This document shows, piece after piece, positions 9,175 to 17,118 of a DNA stretch of 64,000 nt. This DNA comes from Solirubrobacterales bacterium. GTDB lineage: Bacteria > Actinomycetota > Thermoleophilia > Solirubrobacterales > 70-9. Location: contig JAICSS010000002.1 of the NCBI GenBank assembly GCA_025936755.1, positions 1 to 64,000 of the forward strand, in the 5' to 3' direction. The notes under the pieces are model-generated. The model searched no databases. It worked only from the letters and a program-made list of their open reading frames with translations, and was not told the origin of the DNA. The position numbers and the translations under genes are program-made. Each line of letters starts with the position of its first letter. Position 1 is the stretch's first letter.

Positions 9175-9797
9175 CCGTGCGCGTGCGCCTCTTCGCGATC
9201 CTGCGCGAGCGCCTCGGCAGCGACTCGGTCGAGGTCGAGCTGCCGGCAGGGGCGACCGTCGAGGACGCCCTGGCGGAGCTGGCGCGCGGCGAGCTCGGCG
9301 AGCTCCTGGAGCGGCTGCCGGTGCGGATGGCGGTCAACCGCGACTACGCCGAGGCGGCGACCTCTCTGTCCGAGGGCGACGAGCTGGCGCTGATCCCGCC
9401 GGTCAGCGGCGGCGCCCCCTTCCACGTCCGCGTCACCGGCGAGCCGCTCTCGCTCGACGCCCTCGCCGCCGCCGTCAACCGTCCCGAGGCCGGTGCCGTC
9501 GTCTTCTTCCAGGGGATGACCCGGGAGGTGAGCGAGCTCGAGTACGAGGCCTACCGCGAGATGGCCGAGGAGCGGATCGAGGCGATCCTGCGCGAGTGCG
9601 CCGAGCGGCACGGGCTGGAGGCGGCCGCGGCCGAGCACCGCACCGGTACCGTCCCGCTCGGCGAGCCCTCAGTGATCGTCGTCGCCGCCGCCCCCCACCG
9701 CGAGGAAGCCTTCGCGGGGGCGCGGGAGGCGATCGACAGGATCAAGGCCGAGGCGCCGATCTGGAAGCGGGAAGGAGAGACGTGGAAGACCGCCTGA
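9171..9797 (+). CDS. moaX: MoaD-MoaE fusion (molybdopterin synthase, MoaX-like)
   Basis: This is a 208-residue fusion of the small and large subunits of molybdopterin synthase, which converts cPMP to molybdopterin. Residues 1-81 are a ubiquitin-fold MoaD (RVRLFAILRERLG to LALIPPVSGG) and about 84-208 are MoaE (GAVVFFQGMTRE, LEYEAYREMAEER, KAEAPIWKRE). The MoaD C-terminal Gly-Gly, which must be free to accept sulfur as a thiocarboxylate, is internal at Gly80-Gly81. In Mycobacterium tuberculosis MoaX, cleavage after this pair is needed; the same is expected here. The GTG start overlaps the moeA stop. Confidence 0.93.
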   Translation: MTVRVRLFAILRERLGSDSVEVELPAGATVEDALAELARGELGELLERLPVRMAVNRDYAEAATSLSEGDELALIPPVSGGAPFHVRVTGEPLSLDALAAAVNRPEAGAVVFFQGMTREVSELEYEAYREMAEERIEAILRECAERHGLEAAAAEHRTGTVPLGEPSVIVVAAAPHREEAFAGAREAIDRIKAEAPIWKREGETWKTA

Positions 9798-10261
9798 CCC
9801 ACCTGGACGAGAACGGCGAGGCGCGGATGGTCGACGTCGGCGCCAAGCCGGCGAGCGAGCGGCGCGCCCGCGCCCGCGCCCGCCTGCGGATGAGCCCGGA
9901 GACGGCGCGCGCGGTGGCCGCCGGCGAGGGACCGAAGGGGGAGGTGCTGACCGTCGCCCGCCTGGCCGGGATCCAGGCGGCGAAGCAGACGCCGAGCCTG
10001 ATCCCCCTCGCCCACCCGCTGCCGCTCACCTTCGTCGACGTCGCGGCGAGCGTCGAGGAGGAGGGCGGGACCGTCGAGCTGATCGCCGCCGCGCGCACCG
10101 TCTCCCAGACCGGGGTCGAGATGGAGGCGATGACCGCCGCCGCGGTCGCCGCCCTCGCCGTCTACGACATGGTCAAGGGGATGGAGCGCGGGGTGCGGAT
10201 CGAGGAGGTCGTGCTGCTGGAGAAGAGCGGCGGGCGCACCGACTGGCGGCTGGAGGAGTGA
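9782..10261 (+). CDS. moaC: Cyclic pyranopterin monophosphate synthase MoaC
   Basis: This 159-residue enzyme of normal MoaC length converts 3',8-cyclo-GTP, the MoaA product, to cPMP. Conserved blocks are MVDVGAKPASERRA, KQTPSLIPLAHPLPL and GVEMEAMTAAAVAALAVYDM, followed by VVLLEKSGGR. The GTG at 9782 sits just after GAAGGAGAG at 9771-9779, inside the end of the moaD-moaE gene, so the two genes overlap by 16 bp. Its stop overlaps the next GTG. The HPLPL block has proline where many homologues have cysteine or histidine nearby, which is within family variation. Confidence 0.95.
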   Translation: MEDRLTHLDENGEARMVDVGAKPASERRARARARLRMSPETARAVAAGEGPKGEVLTVARLAGIQAAKQTPSLIPLAHPLPLTFVDVAASVEEEGGTVELIAAARTVSQTGVEMEAMTAAAVAALAVYDMVKGMERGVRIEEVVLLEKSGGRTDWRLEE

Positions 10262-10755
10262 CGGCGGGCGGGGGCGAGGCGCCGCGGGCGGCGGTCCTCA
10301 CCGTCAGCAGCTCCCGCGCCGGCGGCTCGGGCGAGCCGGACGAGAGCGGCGAGCGGCTGGCCGAGTTCGCCCGCGCGCTCGGGGCCGAGGTCGTCGCCCG
10401 CGAGCTGGTCCCCGACGAGCGCGAACGGATCGAAGCCCGGCTCCGCGCCTGGGCCGACGAGGAGCGCTGCGACCTCGTCCTCACCACCGGCGGCACCGGC
10501 CTCTCCCCCTCCGACGTGACGCCGGAGGCGACCCGCGCCGTCCTCCACCGCGAGGCCGCCGGCATCGCCGAGGCGATGCGCGCCGCCTCACGCGACCACA
10601 CCCCCCACTGGATGCTCTCCCGCGGCATGGCCGGAACCCGCGGCGCCACCCTGATCGTCAACTTCCCCGGCAACCCGAAGGCGATCGCCGAGGCCGGCGA
10701 GCCGCTCGCGGCGACCCTCCCCCACGCCCTGGCGTTACTCCGCGGCGGTCGCTGA
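10258..10755 (+). CDS. mogA: Molybdopterin adenylyltransferase MogA/MoaB
   Basis: This 165-residue protein adenylylates molybdopterin before MoeA inserts molybdate. The MoCF-biosynthesis fold is clear: AAVLTVSSSRAGG at the N-terminus, then DLVLTTGGTGLSPSDVTPEA with the TTGGTG substrate loop, then LIVNFPGNPKAI near the C-terminus. The GTG overlaps the moaC stop (GTGA). It closes the cofactor operon. With moaA, moaC, moaD-moaE, moeA and mobA all present, only a MoaD-activating MoeB/MoeZ is missing from this locus. Confidence 0.93.
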   Translation: MTAGGGEAPRAAVLTVSSSRAGGSGEPDESGERLAEFARALGAEVVARELVPDERERIEARLRAWADEERCDLVLTTGGTGLSPSDVTPEATRAVLHREAAGIAEAMRAASRDHTPHWMLSRGMAGTRGATLIVNFPGNPKAIAEAGEPLAATLPHALALLRGGR

Positions 10756-10794
10756 CAGAAGGTCGAGGAGGAGCGCTTCCGGCGCTTGAGCTAA

Positions 10795-11049
10795 TCAGGC
10801 TGCCCGCTCGAGCTCTTCGCCCCGTTCGATCAGCTCCGCGAGCGAAATGCCCAGTGCCATGCTGATCATGCGCATGGCACGGTAGGTGGGGTTGCGGTTG
10901 CCACACTCGATGTTGCTGATCTCGGTGGAATGAATGCCACTGCGATCAGCCAGCCATTCCTGGGAACGCGCCTGCCGGGTGCGCTCCTGTCGAATCGCCT
11001 TGCCCAGAGCGTCATGCCAATGATTCGCATATGGCGATTTACCGGCCAT
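10795..11049 (-). CDS. XRE-family helix-turn-helix regulator
   Basis: This is an 84-residue protein that is essentially one Cro/C1-type helix-turn-helix domain (RQARSQEWLADRSGIHSTEI, SNIECGNRNPTYRAMRMISMALG) with a short acidic tail, ELIERGEELERAA. It has no ligand-binding domain. It lies between the 3' end of mogA and a divergent deacetylase-like gene, and starts 66 bp from that gene, so it may control it or itself. The DNA is less GC-biased than the flanks (TATGGCGATTTACC at the 5' end), which may indicate transfer; this is inferred by eye. Confidence 0.9.
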   Translation of the reverse strand: MAGKSPYANHWHDALGKAIRQERTRQARSQEWLADRSGIHSTEISNIECGNRNPTYRAMRMISMALGISLAELIERGEELERAA

Positions 11050-11102
11050 TGGAGCTGGTAGAGATACTAGCCGTCAAAAGCATTCGCTCCCGGCGAGCGG
11101 GG

Positions 11103-11108
11103 TAGATT
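11103..11108 (+). promoter_or_regulatory. Putative -10 element of a leaderless promoter (TAGATT)
   Basis: TAGATT lies seven bases before the ATG of the deacetylase-like gene, and no Shine-Dalgarno is present. The spacing would put the transcription start at or next to the start codon. The same arrangement recurs upstream of several other genes in the window. Confidence 0.4.
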
Positions 11109-11115
11109 GGCGCCG

Positions 11116-12063
11116 ATGCTCTTCTACAGCCATCCGGCCTGTCTGGAGCACGATCCGCGGGAGGGGCTCCACGGGCACCCGGAGCAGCCGGCGCGGCTGC
11201 GGGCGATCGAAGCGGCGCTGGCGGCGCGGGGCTGGCTGGGATGGGAGCGGCGCGAGGCGCCGGCCGCCTCCGAGGAGGAGCTGCTGCTGGTCCATCCGCG
11301 CGAGCACGTCGCGTCGATCCGCGGGCTCTGCCGCTCCGGCGGCGGCGCGATCGACGCCGACACCTTCGCCGGGGCCGCCTCCTACGAGGCGGCGCTGCGC
11401 TCGGCCGGGGCCGCCTGCGCGATGACCCGGGCGCTGCTCGCGGGGGAGGCGAGGGTCGGCTTCGCCGCCGGGCGACCGCCCGGCCACCACGCCGAGCCCG
11501 CGCGGGCGATGGGGTTCTGCCTCTTCGACAACGTCGCCGTCGCCGCGGCGCTGGCGATCGCCGAGCTCGGGGTCGAGCGGGTCCTCGTCCTCGACTGGGA
11601 CGTCCATCACGGCAACGGCACCGCCGAGATCTTCCGCCGCCGCGCCGACGTCCTCTTCGCCAGCATCCACCAGGGCGGGATCTTCCCCGGCACCGGCGCC
11701 CGCGAGGACACCGGCGCGGGCCCCGGCGAGGGCTTCACGATCAACCTGCCGGTGGCGGCGGGCGCCGGCGAGGAGGTCTGGGTCCCGCTGCTCGAGCAGG
11801 AGGTCCTCCCCGCCGCCGCTCGCTTCCGACCGCAGCTGGTCCTGATCTCCGCCGGCTTCGACGCCCACCGCGAGGATCCGCTCGCCGGGTGCCGGCTGCG
11901 GGCTTCCTCCTTCGCCCGCATGGCCGAGCTGGTCCGAGACGCCGCCGATGGCTGGGGCGCCCCGGTCGGCGCCGTCCTCGAGGGCGGCTACGACCTGACC
12001 GCCCTGGCCGACTCGGTGGTCGCGACCATGGCGGCGCTGGGCGGGGAGCATCGGGGTGCGTAG
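11116..12063 (+). CDS. Histone deacetylase/acetylpolyamine amidohydrolase family protein
   Basis: This 315-residue zinc-dependent amidohydrolase belongs to the arginase/deacetylase fold. Motifs in order are PPGHHAEP near residue 121 (tandem active-site histidines), LDWDVHHGNGT with zinc ligands Asp162 and His164, LISAGFDAHREDP (third zinc ligand Asp) and LEGGYDL. Bacterial members deacetylate acetylated polyamines, acetyl-lysines or acetoin-related substrates; the actual substrate is not readable. The ATG at 11116 is preferred over an in-frame TTG at 11107 because it matches the family N-terminus (MLFYSHPACLEHD) and follows a TAGATT element. It diverges from the XRE gene. Confidence 0.92.
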   Translation: MLFYSHPACLEHDPREGLHGHPEQPARLRAIEAALAARGWLGWERREAPAASEEELLLVHPREHVASIRGLCRSGGGAIDADTFAGAASYEAALRSAGAACAMTRALLAGEARVGFAAGRPPGHHAEPARAMGFCLFDNVAVAAALAIAELGVERVLVLDWDVHHGNGTAEIFRRRADVLFASIHQGGIFPGTGAREDTGAGPGEGFTINLPVAAGAGEEVWVPLLEQEVLPAAARFRPQLVLISAGFDAHREDPLAGCRLRASSFARMAELVRDAADGWGAPVGAVLEGGYDLTALADSVVATMAALGGEHRGA

Positions 12064-12088
12064 CGCCTGACGAGCGCCCGGGCTTTCT

Positions 12089-14725
12089 TCAGCCGGCCGG
12101 CACCCTCTTCAGCCGCAGGCTGAGGACGCGGCTGCTCGCCAGCCCGCCGGTGGGCTGGAAGGCGATGGTGAGGTGCAGCCGCACGCTCCCCTTCCGCCGC
12201 AGCGCCCGCCGCTTCGCCGGCCCCGGCACCACCCGCAGCACGACCTTGCCGGCGGCGCTGGCGGTGCGGAGCCGGGAGACCCCGCCGGAGAGGCTGACCA
12301 GGCCCGGGCCGGGCACGATCACGGCCACCGTGGCGGTGCCGCGCCGCTTGTTCAGCCGCACCCTCCCGATCGCGAAGGTGTTGTCCGGCAGCGACGTCGC
12401 CGCCGGTCCCGAGCCGCCGCCGGAGCCGCCGGAGCTTTCGGGCGCTCCTGGGGTGCCGGAGGGCGGCGGTGGAGGCGGGGGCGGCAGTCCCGGGCGCGGC
12501 ACGGTCTTCGCCTCGACGACGTCGCCGGCCCCGTCGAAGCGCTTCCAGACCATCGCCAGGGTCCCGTCGGCGCCCCAGGCCGGCACCGCGTCGCCGGCGC
12601 CGCGGCCGGCCGCGGAGAGGTTGGCCGTGCTGCCGAGGGTGCCGTCGGCGGCGAGGTCGCGCCGCTGGACGATCCAGTGGGCGCCGTCGGTGCGGCTCCA
12701 GAGCACGGTCGCGTCGCCGTCGGGCGAGATCGCCAGCTGCGGGTCGGCGGCGTCGCGGCCGCCGGTGGAGAGCTGGACCGCGCCCGACCCGAGCGGCCCC
12801 GCCGCTCCCACACGCCGCGCCTGGATCACGAAGTTGCTGCCGTCGTAGCGCTCCCAGACGGCGGTGGCGACGCCGGCGCCGTCGACCGCGAGCTCCGGCT
12901 CGGCGGCGCTGCGGCCGGCGGCGGAGAGGGCGAACGCGGCCCCTTCGGGAGCGCCCGCCGGGGAGAGGTGCCGTCCCTGGACGACCCAGCTGGAGCCGTC
13001 GAAGCGCTCCCACGCCACCGTCGCCCCGCCGGACGGGCCGAGCCCGACCTGAGGCTGGACCGCGCTGCCGCCGGCGGCGGAGAGGTCGACGGGAGTCGCC
13101 AGAGTCCCGTCCGGTTCGATCCGGCGCGCCTGCACGACCGATTCGGTCCCTTCGACGAAGCGGCTCCAGACGGCGAGGGCGCTGCCGTCGGCGGCCACCG
13201 CGACCAGCGGCTCGACCGCGTCGCGGCCGGCTTCCGAGAGCCGCTGCGACGGCGCTTCGGCGGTGCCGCCGGGCGCCACCCGGCGCACCAGGACGAGGTA
13301 GTGGGAGCCGTCGAAGCGCTTGCAGACGACGGTCGCTTCGCCCGAGGGAGCGACGGCGACCTCGGGATCGAAGGCGTTCTGCCCCGAGCCGGTGAGCGTC
13401 CGCGTCGCTTCCTCGAGGGCCCCGTCGGCGGCGATCCGCCGCTCCTGGACGCGGAAGTCGGCGCCGTCCCAGCGGGTCCAGACGACCGTAGCGGTCCCGT
13501 CCGGCGCCAGCGCCACCTGCGGGGCCAGCGCGTCGCCGCCCGCGGCCGAGACCTGCATCGTGCCGCCGCGGGTGCCGTCGGCGGCGATCCGCCGCGCGAA
13601 GACCCTGAACTCGGAGCCGCTGCGGGCGCTCCAGACGACCGTCGCGGTCCCGTCCCCGGCGACCGCGACGTCCGGCCCCGATGCCATTTCCGCCGCCGCC
13701 GAGAGGTCCTCGGGCCGCGCCGCTTCCCCCGCCCCCGTGGGCGGCGGCGGCACCTTCGTCAGGTTCGGCAGCGAGACCGGCCCGGGGACGAAGACGCTGC
13801 TCTGGATCGCCCTGCGGAAGCTCTGCTGCGCCGGCGCCGAGCTCTCGATCGGCCAGTCGGCGCGCTTTTCGCCCTTGGCGAAGTTCCAGTTGAACCAGAG
13901 GAACGCCCCGATCTCCGGGTGGTGCGGCAGGTAGTCGGTCAGCATCTCCCGGATCCAGTCGGCCTTGTTGCCGCCGTACTCGCTGGAGGCCGTCTCGACG
14001 ATCGCCACCGGCTTCGTCGGCGCCACGTTCCGGAGGATGCCGAGGGTCGGCGTCACCGTCTGGTCGGGGTTGATCCACCTGTCCGGCTGGGCGGGGTTGC
14101 GGCCCCAGTTGTAGGTGTCGAGGCCGACCCAGTCGACGTAGGCGTCGCCGGGGTAATAGGGGCTCGGATCGGATTCGGGGTCCGACCAGATGCTGTTGAC
14201 CAGCCAGGTCCAGGTGACGTTGGCCGCCCCCTGTTCGGCGACGATTTTGTGGAACCGCCGCCAGGCTTCGACGAACAGCGGCTGCCGCCCCCACGGGTAC
14301 CAGGCGCCGTTCATCTCCCACCAGGGCGCGAAGAGGAACGGGTGCCCCCAGGCCTTCGCTTCCTGCGCCCATTTTTTGATCGCCGCGTCCTGGCCGCCTT
14401 TGGCGACCTCTTCGATCGAGGTGCCGGTCAGCCCCATCGTCACCAGCGGGATCGCCCCGCGGGCCTGGGTGGCGTCCATCTCGAGCTTGTCGAAGCTGGC
14501 CCATTCCTGGCCCTGGTTGAGGATCGCGATCCTGCGGCCGGCGTGGCGCTCGAAGAGGTCCCAGGCCTGCGTGTTGCGCGGAGCGTTGCCGGTCTGGCCG
14601 TAGGTTTCGCCGCTGATCGTCGCGCCGAAGTACATCGAGGCCTCGGCGCTGCCGCCGAGGCCGGCCAGCAGCGCCAGCGCGCAGACGCAGGCGAGAGCCG
14701 TGCGGACAACACCTCCCTGGACCAT
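12089..14725 (-). CDS. Secreted GH26-like glycosidase with eight propeller-type repeats and a C-terminal domain (copy A)
   Basis: This 878-residue secreted protein has a signal peptide at residues 1-30 (TALACVCALALLAGL). Residues 31-330 form a TIM-barrel like glycoside hydrolase family 26. The acid/base Glu137 is in PWWEMNG and the nucleophile Glu244 in AIVETASSEYGG. After a proline linker come eight repeats of about 49 residues (pattern VVW.R.DG....VQ.RR), which could fold as a beta-propeller. A PPPPPPPP linker then leads to a C-terminal beta domain (residues about 745-878) absent from the neighbouring paralogue. The sugar substrate is unknown; mannan-type linkages are usual for GH26. The ATG at 14725 matches copy B; an ATG 51 bp upstream would ruin the signal peptide. 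Confidence 0.85.
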   Translation of the reverse strand: MVQGGVVRTALACVCALALLAGLGGSAEASMYFGATISGETYGQTGNAPRNTQAWDLFERHAGRRIAILNQGQEWASFDKLEMDATQARGAIPLVTMGLTGTSIEEVAKGGQDAAIKKWAQEAKAWGHPFLFAPWWEMNGAWYPWGRQPLFVEAWRRFHKIVAEQGAANVTWTWLVNSIWSDPESDPSPYYPGDAYVDWVGLDTYNWGRNPAQPDRWINPDQTVTPTLGILRNVAPTKPVAIVETASSEYGGNKADWIREMLTDYLPHHPEIGAFLWFNWNFAKGEKRADWPIESSAPAQQSFRRAIQSSVFVPGPVSLPNLTKVPPPPTGAGEAARPEDLSAAAEMASGPDVAVAGDGTATVVWSARSGSEFRVFARRIAADGTRGGTMQVSAAGGDALAPQVALAPDGTATVVWTRWDGADFRVQERRIAADGALEEATRTLTGSGQNAFDPEVAVAPSGEATVVCKRFDGSHYLVLVRRVAPGGTAEAPSQRLSEAGRDAVEPLVAVAADGSALAVWSRFVEGTESVVQARRIEPDGTLATPVDLSAAGGSAVQPQVGLGPSGGATVAWERFDGSSWVVQGRHLSPAGAPEGAAFALSAAGRSAAEPELAVDGAGVATAVWERYDGSNFVIQARRVGAAGPLGSGAVQLSTGGRDAADPQLAISPDGDATVLWSRTDGAHWIVQRRDLAADGTLGSTANLSAAGRGAGDAVPAWGADGTLAMVWKRFDGAGDVVEAKTVPRPGLPPPPPPPPSGTPGAPESSGGSGGGSGPAATSLPDNTFAIGRVRLNKRRGTATVAVIVPGPGLVSLSGGVSRLRTASAAGKVVLRVVPGPAKRRALRRKGSVRLHLTIAFQPTGGLASSRVLSLRLKRVPAG

Positions 14726-14760
14726 TGTTCGATGCTGGCGAAAACAAGACGGTTCGTCAA
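14726..14760 (-). promoter_or_regulatory. Conserved upstream element of GH26 copy A (TTGACG-N17-CAGCAT-N6-ATG)
   Basis: Reading leftward, TTGACG (14760-14755) is followed after 17 bases by CAGCAT (14737-14732) and six bases later by the ATG. No Shine-Dalgarno is present. The same arrangement stands before copy B, so it is either a promoter of leaderless mRNA or simply a remnant of the duplication. Confidence 0.45.
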
Positions 14761-14791
14761 GCGACCGTCCCCGCACCGGGCCCCGGCGCGC

Positions 14792-17026
14792 CTAGGTCTT
14801 CGGGACCGTCTTCGCCTCGACCGCGTCGCCGCTGCCGTTGAACCGCTTCCAGGTCATCGTCAGGGTGCCGTCGCCGCCCCAGGCCACGACCGGGTCGCCG
14901 GCGTCGCGGCCGGCGGCGGAGAGGGCTTCGATGGTGCTCCCGAGGGCGCCGGTGGCGGCGAAGTCGCGCCGCTGGACGATCCAGTTGCCGCCGTTGAAGC
15001 GGCTCCAGAGCACGGCCACGCGGCGGTCGGGGCCGATCGCGAGCTGGGGGTCGGCGGCGTCGCGGCCGCCGACGGAGAGCTGGGCCGGCGCCGTCAGCGC
15101 CGCCCCGGCCGGGCTCAGTTGCCGCGCCTGGACGACGAAGTTGGCGCCGTCGTAGCGGTCCCAGACGACGGTCGCCCTGCCGCCGCCGTCGATCGCCACC
15201 TGCGGCTCGGCGCTCTTGCCGCCTTCGGAGACGCTGACGGCGCCGCCTTCGAGGGCGCCGGCGGCGGTCAGCCGCTGGCGCTGGATCGCCCAGTTGGTCC
15301 CGTCGAACCGGTCCCAGACGACCGTCGCTTCCCCCTTCGGTCCCAGCGCCACCTGCGGCTGGACGGCGTTCCTGCCGGCGGCGGAGAGGCTGAACGTCCC
15401 CGCCAGGGTCCCGTCCGGCCTCACCCGCCGCTCCTGAACGATCGTCGAGGTGCCGTCGAAGCGGGTCCAGACGACGGTGGCGGTGCCGTCGCCCGCGACC
15501 TCGAGGTGGGGTTCGACCGCGTCCTGGCCGCTTTCGGAAAGCCTCTGCGCCGCCGTTTCGGCGCTGCCGTTGGGGGCGACGCGCCGCTCCTGGACCAGGT
15601 AGTGGGAGCCGTCGAACCGCTTCCAGGCGACCGTCGCTTCGCCGCTGGCGGCGACGTCGACCTGGGGGTCGAGGGCGTTCTGGCCCGAGGCCGAGAGGGT
15701 GCGGGTCGCTTCCGCCGGCGTCCCGCCGGCGGAGATCCGCCTCTCCTGGACGCGGAAGGCGGTCCCGTCCCAGCGGGCCCAGACCACGGTCGCCGTCCCG
15801 TCGGGGGCCAGCGCCACCTGGGGGGCGAGCGCGTCCGCCCCGCTGGCGGAGAGCTGCAGCGTCGCCCCGCGGGCGCCGGTGGGGCCGATCCGCCGCGCGA
15901 AAACCCTAAATTCGCCGCCGCTGCGGGCGCTCCAGACCACGGTCGTCGTGCCGCCGCCGCCGACGGCGGCGTCCGGGCCGGCGGCCATTTCCGCCGCGCT
16001 CGAGAGATCCTCCGGCCGCGCCGCTTCGCCGCTGCCGCTCGGCGGCGGCGGCACCTTCGTCCCCAGCGGCAGGTTGACCGGCGCCGAGGCGAAGACGCTG
16101 CCCTGGATTGCCGTGCGGAAGCTCTGCTGGGCCGGCGCCGAGCTCTCGATCGGCCAGTCCTCGCGCTTTTCGCCCTTCTTGAAGTTCCAGTTGAACCAGA
16201 GGTAGGCCTTGATCTCCGGGTGGTGCGGCAGGTAGTCGGTCAGCATCTCCCGGATCCAGTCGGTCTTGTTCCCCCCGTACTCGGTCGAGGCGTCCTCGAC
16301 GATCGCCACCGGCTTCGTCGGCGCCACCGTCCGCAGGACCTTCAGCGTCGGCGTGATCACCTGGTCCGGGTTCTTCCAGCGGTCCGGCTGCGCCGGCATC
16401 CGCCCCCAGTTGTAGGAGTCCATGCCCGTCCAGTCGACGTAGGCGTCGCCGGGGTAGTAGCGGGTCGGGTCCGATTCGGGGTCCGACCAGATGCTGTTGA
16501 CCAGCCAGGTCCAGGTGACGTTGGTCGCCCCCTGTTCGGCGACGATTCTGTGGAAGCGCCGCCAGGCTTCGACGAACCGCGGCTGCCTGCCCCAGGGGTA
16601 CCAGGCGCCGTTCATCTCCCACCAGGGCGCGAAGAGGAACGGGTGGCCCCAGGCCTTCGCTTCCTGCGCCCACTTCCTGATCGCCGCGTCCTGGCCGCCG
16701 CTGGCGACCTGGTCGATCGAGGTGCCGTCGAGGCCCATCGTCACCAGCGGGATCGTCCCGCGGGCGATCGTGGCTTCGACCTCGTACTTGTCGAAGCGGC
16801 CCCACTGCTGACCCTGGTTGAGGATCGCGACCTTGCGACCGGCGTGGCGCTCGAAGAGGTCCCAGGCCTGCGTGTTGTGCGGCGCGTTGCCGGTCTGGCC
16901 GTAGGTTTCGCCGCTGATCAGGGCGCCGAAGTACGTCTTCGCGCTGGCGCTGCCGCAGAGCGCCAGAAGCAGGACCAGCGCGCAGGCACAAGCCCCCGCG
17001 CTGCGGACAGATCCCCCCTGGACCAT
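14792..17026 (-). CDS. Secreted GH26-like glycosidase with eight propeller-type repeats (copy B)
   Basis: This 744-residue paralogue of the downstream gene is alike along its whole length but ends at KTVPKT, so it lacks the polyproline linker and C-terminal domain of copy A. The signal peptide is at residues 1-29. The catalytic Glu137 (PWWEMNG) and Glu244 (AIVEDASTEYGG) sit at identical positions. Eight repeats of about 49 residues follow (VVWARWDGTAF, VAWKRFDGSHY, VVWDRYDGANF and others). A gap of 66 bp separates it from copy A, which has its own copy of the upstream element. The pair looks like a tandem duplication followed by gain or loss of the C-terminal domain. Confidence 0.85.
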   Translation of the reverse strand: MVQGGSVRSAGACACALVLLLALCGSASAKTYFGALISGETYGQTGNAPHNTQAWDLFERHAGRKVAILNQGQQWGRFDKYEVEATIARGTIPLVTMGLDGTSIDQVASGGQDAAIRKWAQEAKAWGHPFLFAPWWEMNGAWYPWGRQPRFVEAWRRFHRIVAEQGATNVTWTWLVNSIWSDPESDPTRYYPGDAYVDWTGMDSYNWGRMPAQPDRWKNPDQVITPTLKVLRTVAPTKPVAIVEDASTEYGGNKTDWIREMLTDYLPHHPEIKAYLWFNWNFKKGEKREDWPIESSAPAQQSFRTAIQGSVFASAPVNLPLGTKVPPPPSGSGEAARPEDLSSAAEMAAGPDAAVGGGGTTTVVWSARSGGEFRVFARRIGPTGARGATLQLSASGADALAPQVALAPDGTATVVWARWDGTAFRVQERRISAGGTPAEATRTLSASGQNALDPQVDVAASGEATVAWKRFDGSHYLVQERRVAPNGSAETAAQRLSESGQDAVEPHLEVAGDGTATVVWTRFDGTSTIVQERRVRPDGTLAGTFSLSAAGRNAVQPQVALGPKGEATVVWDRFDGTNWAIQRQRLTAAGALEGGAVSVSEGGKSAEPQVAIDGGGRATVVWDRYDGANFVVQARQLSPAGAALTAPAQLSVGGRDAADPQLAIGPDRRVAVLWSRFNGGNWIVQRRDFAATGALGSTIEALSAAGRDAGDPVVAWGGDGTLTMTWKRFNGSGDAVEAKTVPKT

Positions 17027-17061
17027 CGTTCGATGCTGGCGAAGATGCGGCGGTTCGTCAA
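17027..17061 (-). promoter_or_regulatory. Conserved upstream element of GH26 copy B (TTGACG-N17-CAGCAT-N6-ATG)
   Basis: TTGACG (17061-17056), a 17-base spacer, CAGCAT (17038-17033) and six bases before the ATG reproduce the element found before copy A. The hexamers and both spacings are identical, while the spacer differs at several bases. Confidence 0.45.
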
Positions 17062-17118
17062 GGCCGTTTCCGTCGCTGCGGGGCCCAACCTCGGTGCGAC
17101 GCCTAGCGCCTCGCCTAC

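Noticed and set aside
12400-16000. Periodic repeats resembling a CRISPR or tandem DNA array
   Set aside because: The period of about 147 bp is the codon-level trace of eight protein repeats in each GH26-like gene; there are no identical short repeats with unique spacers.
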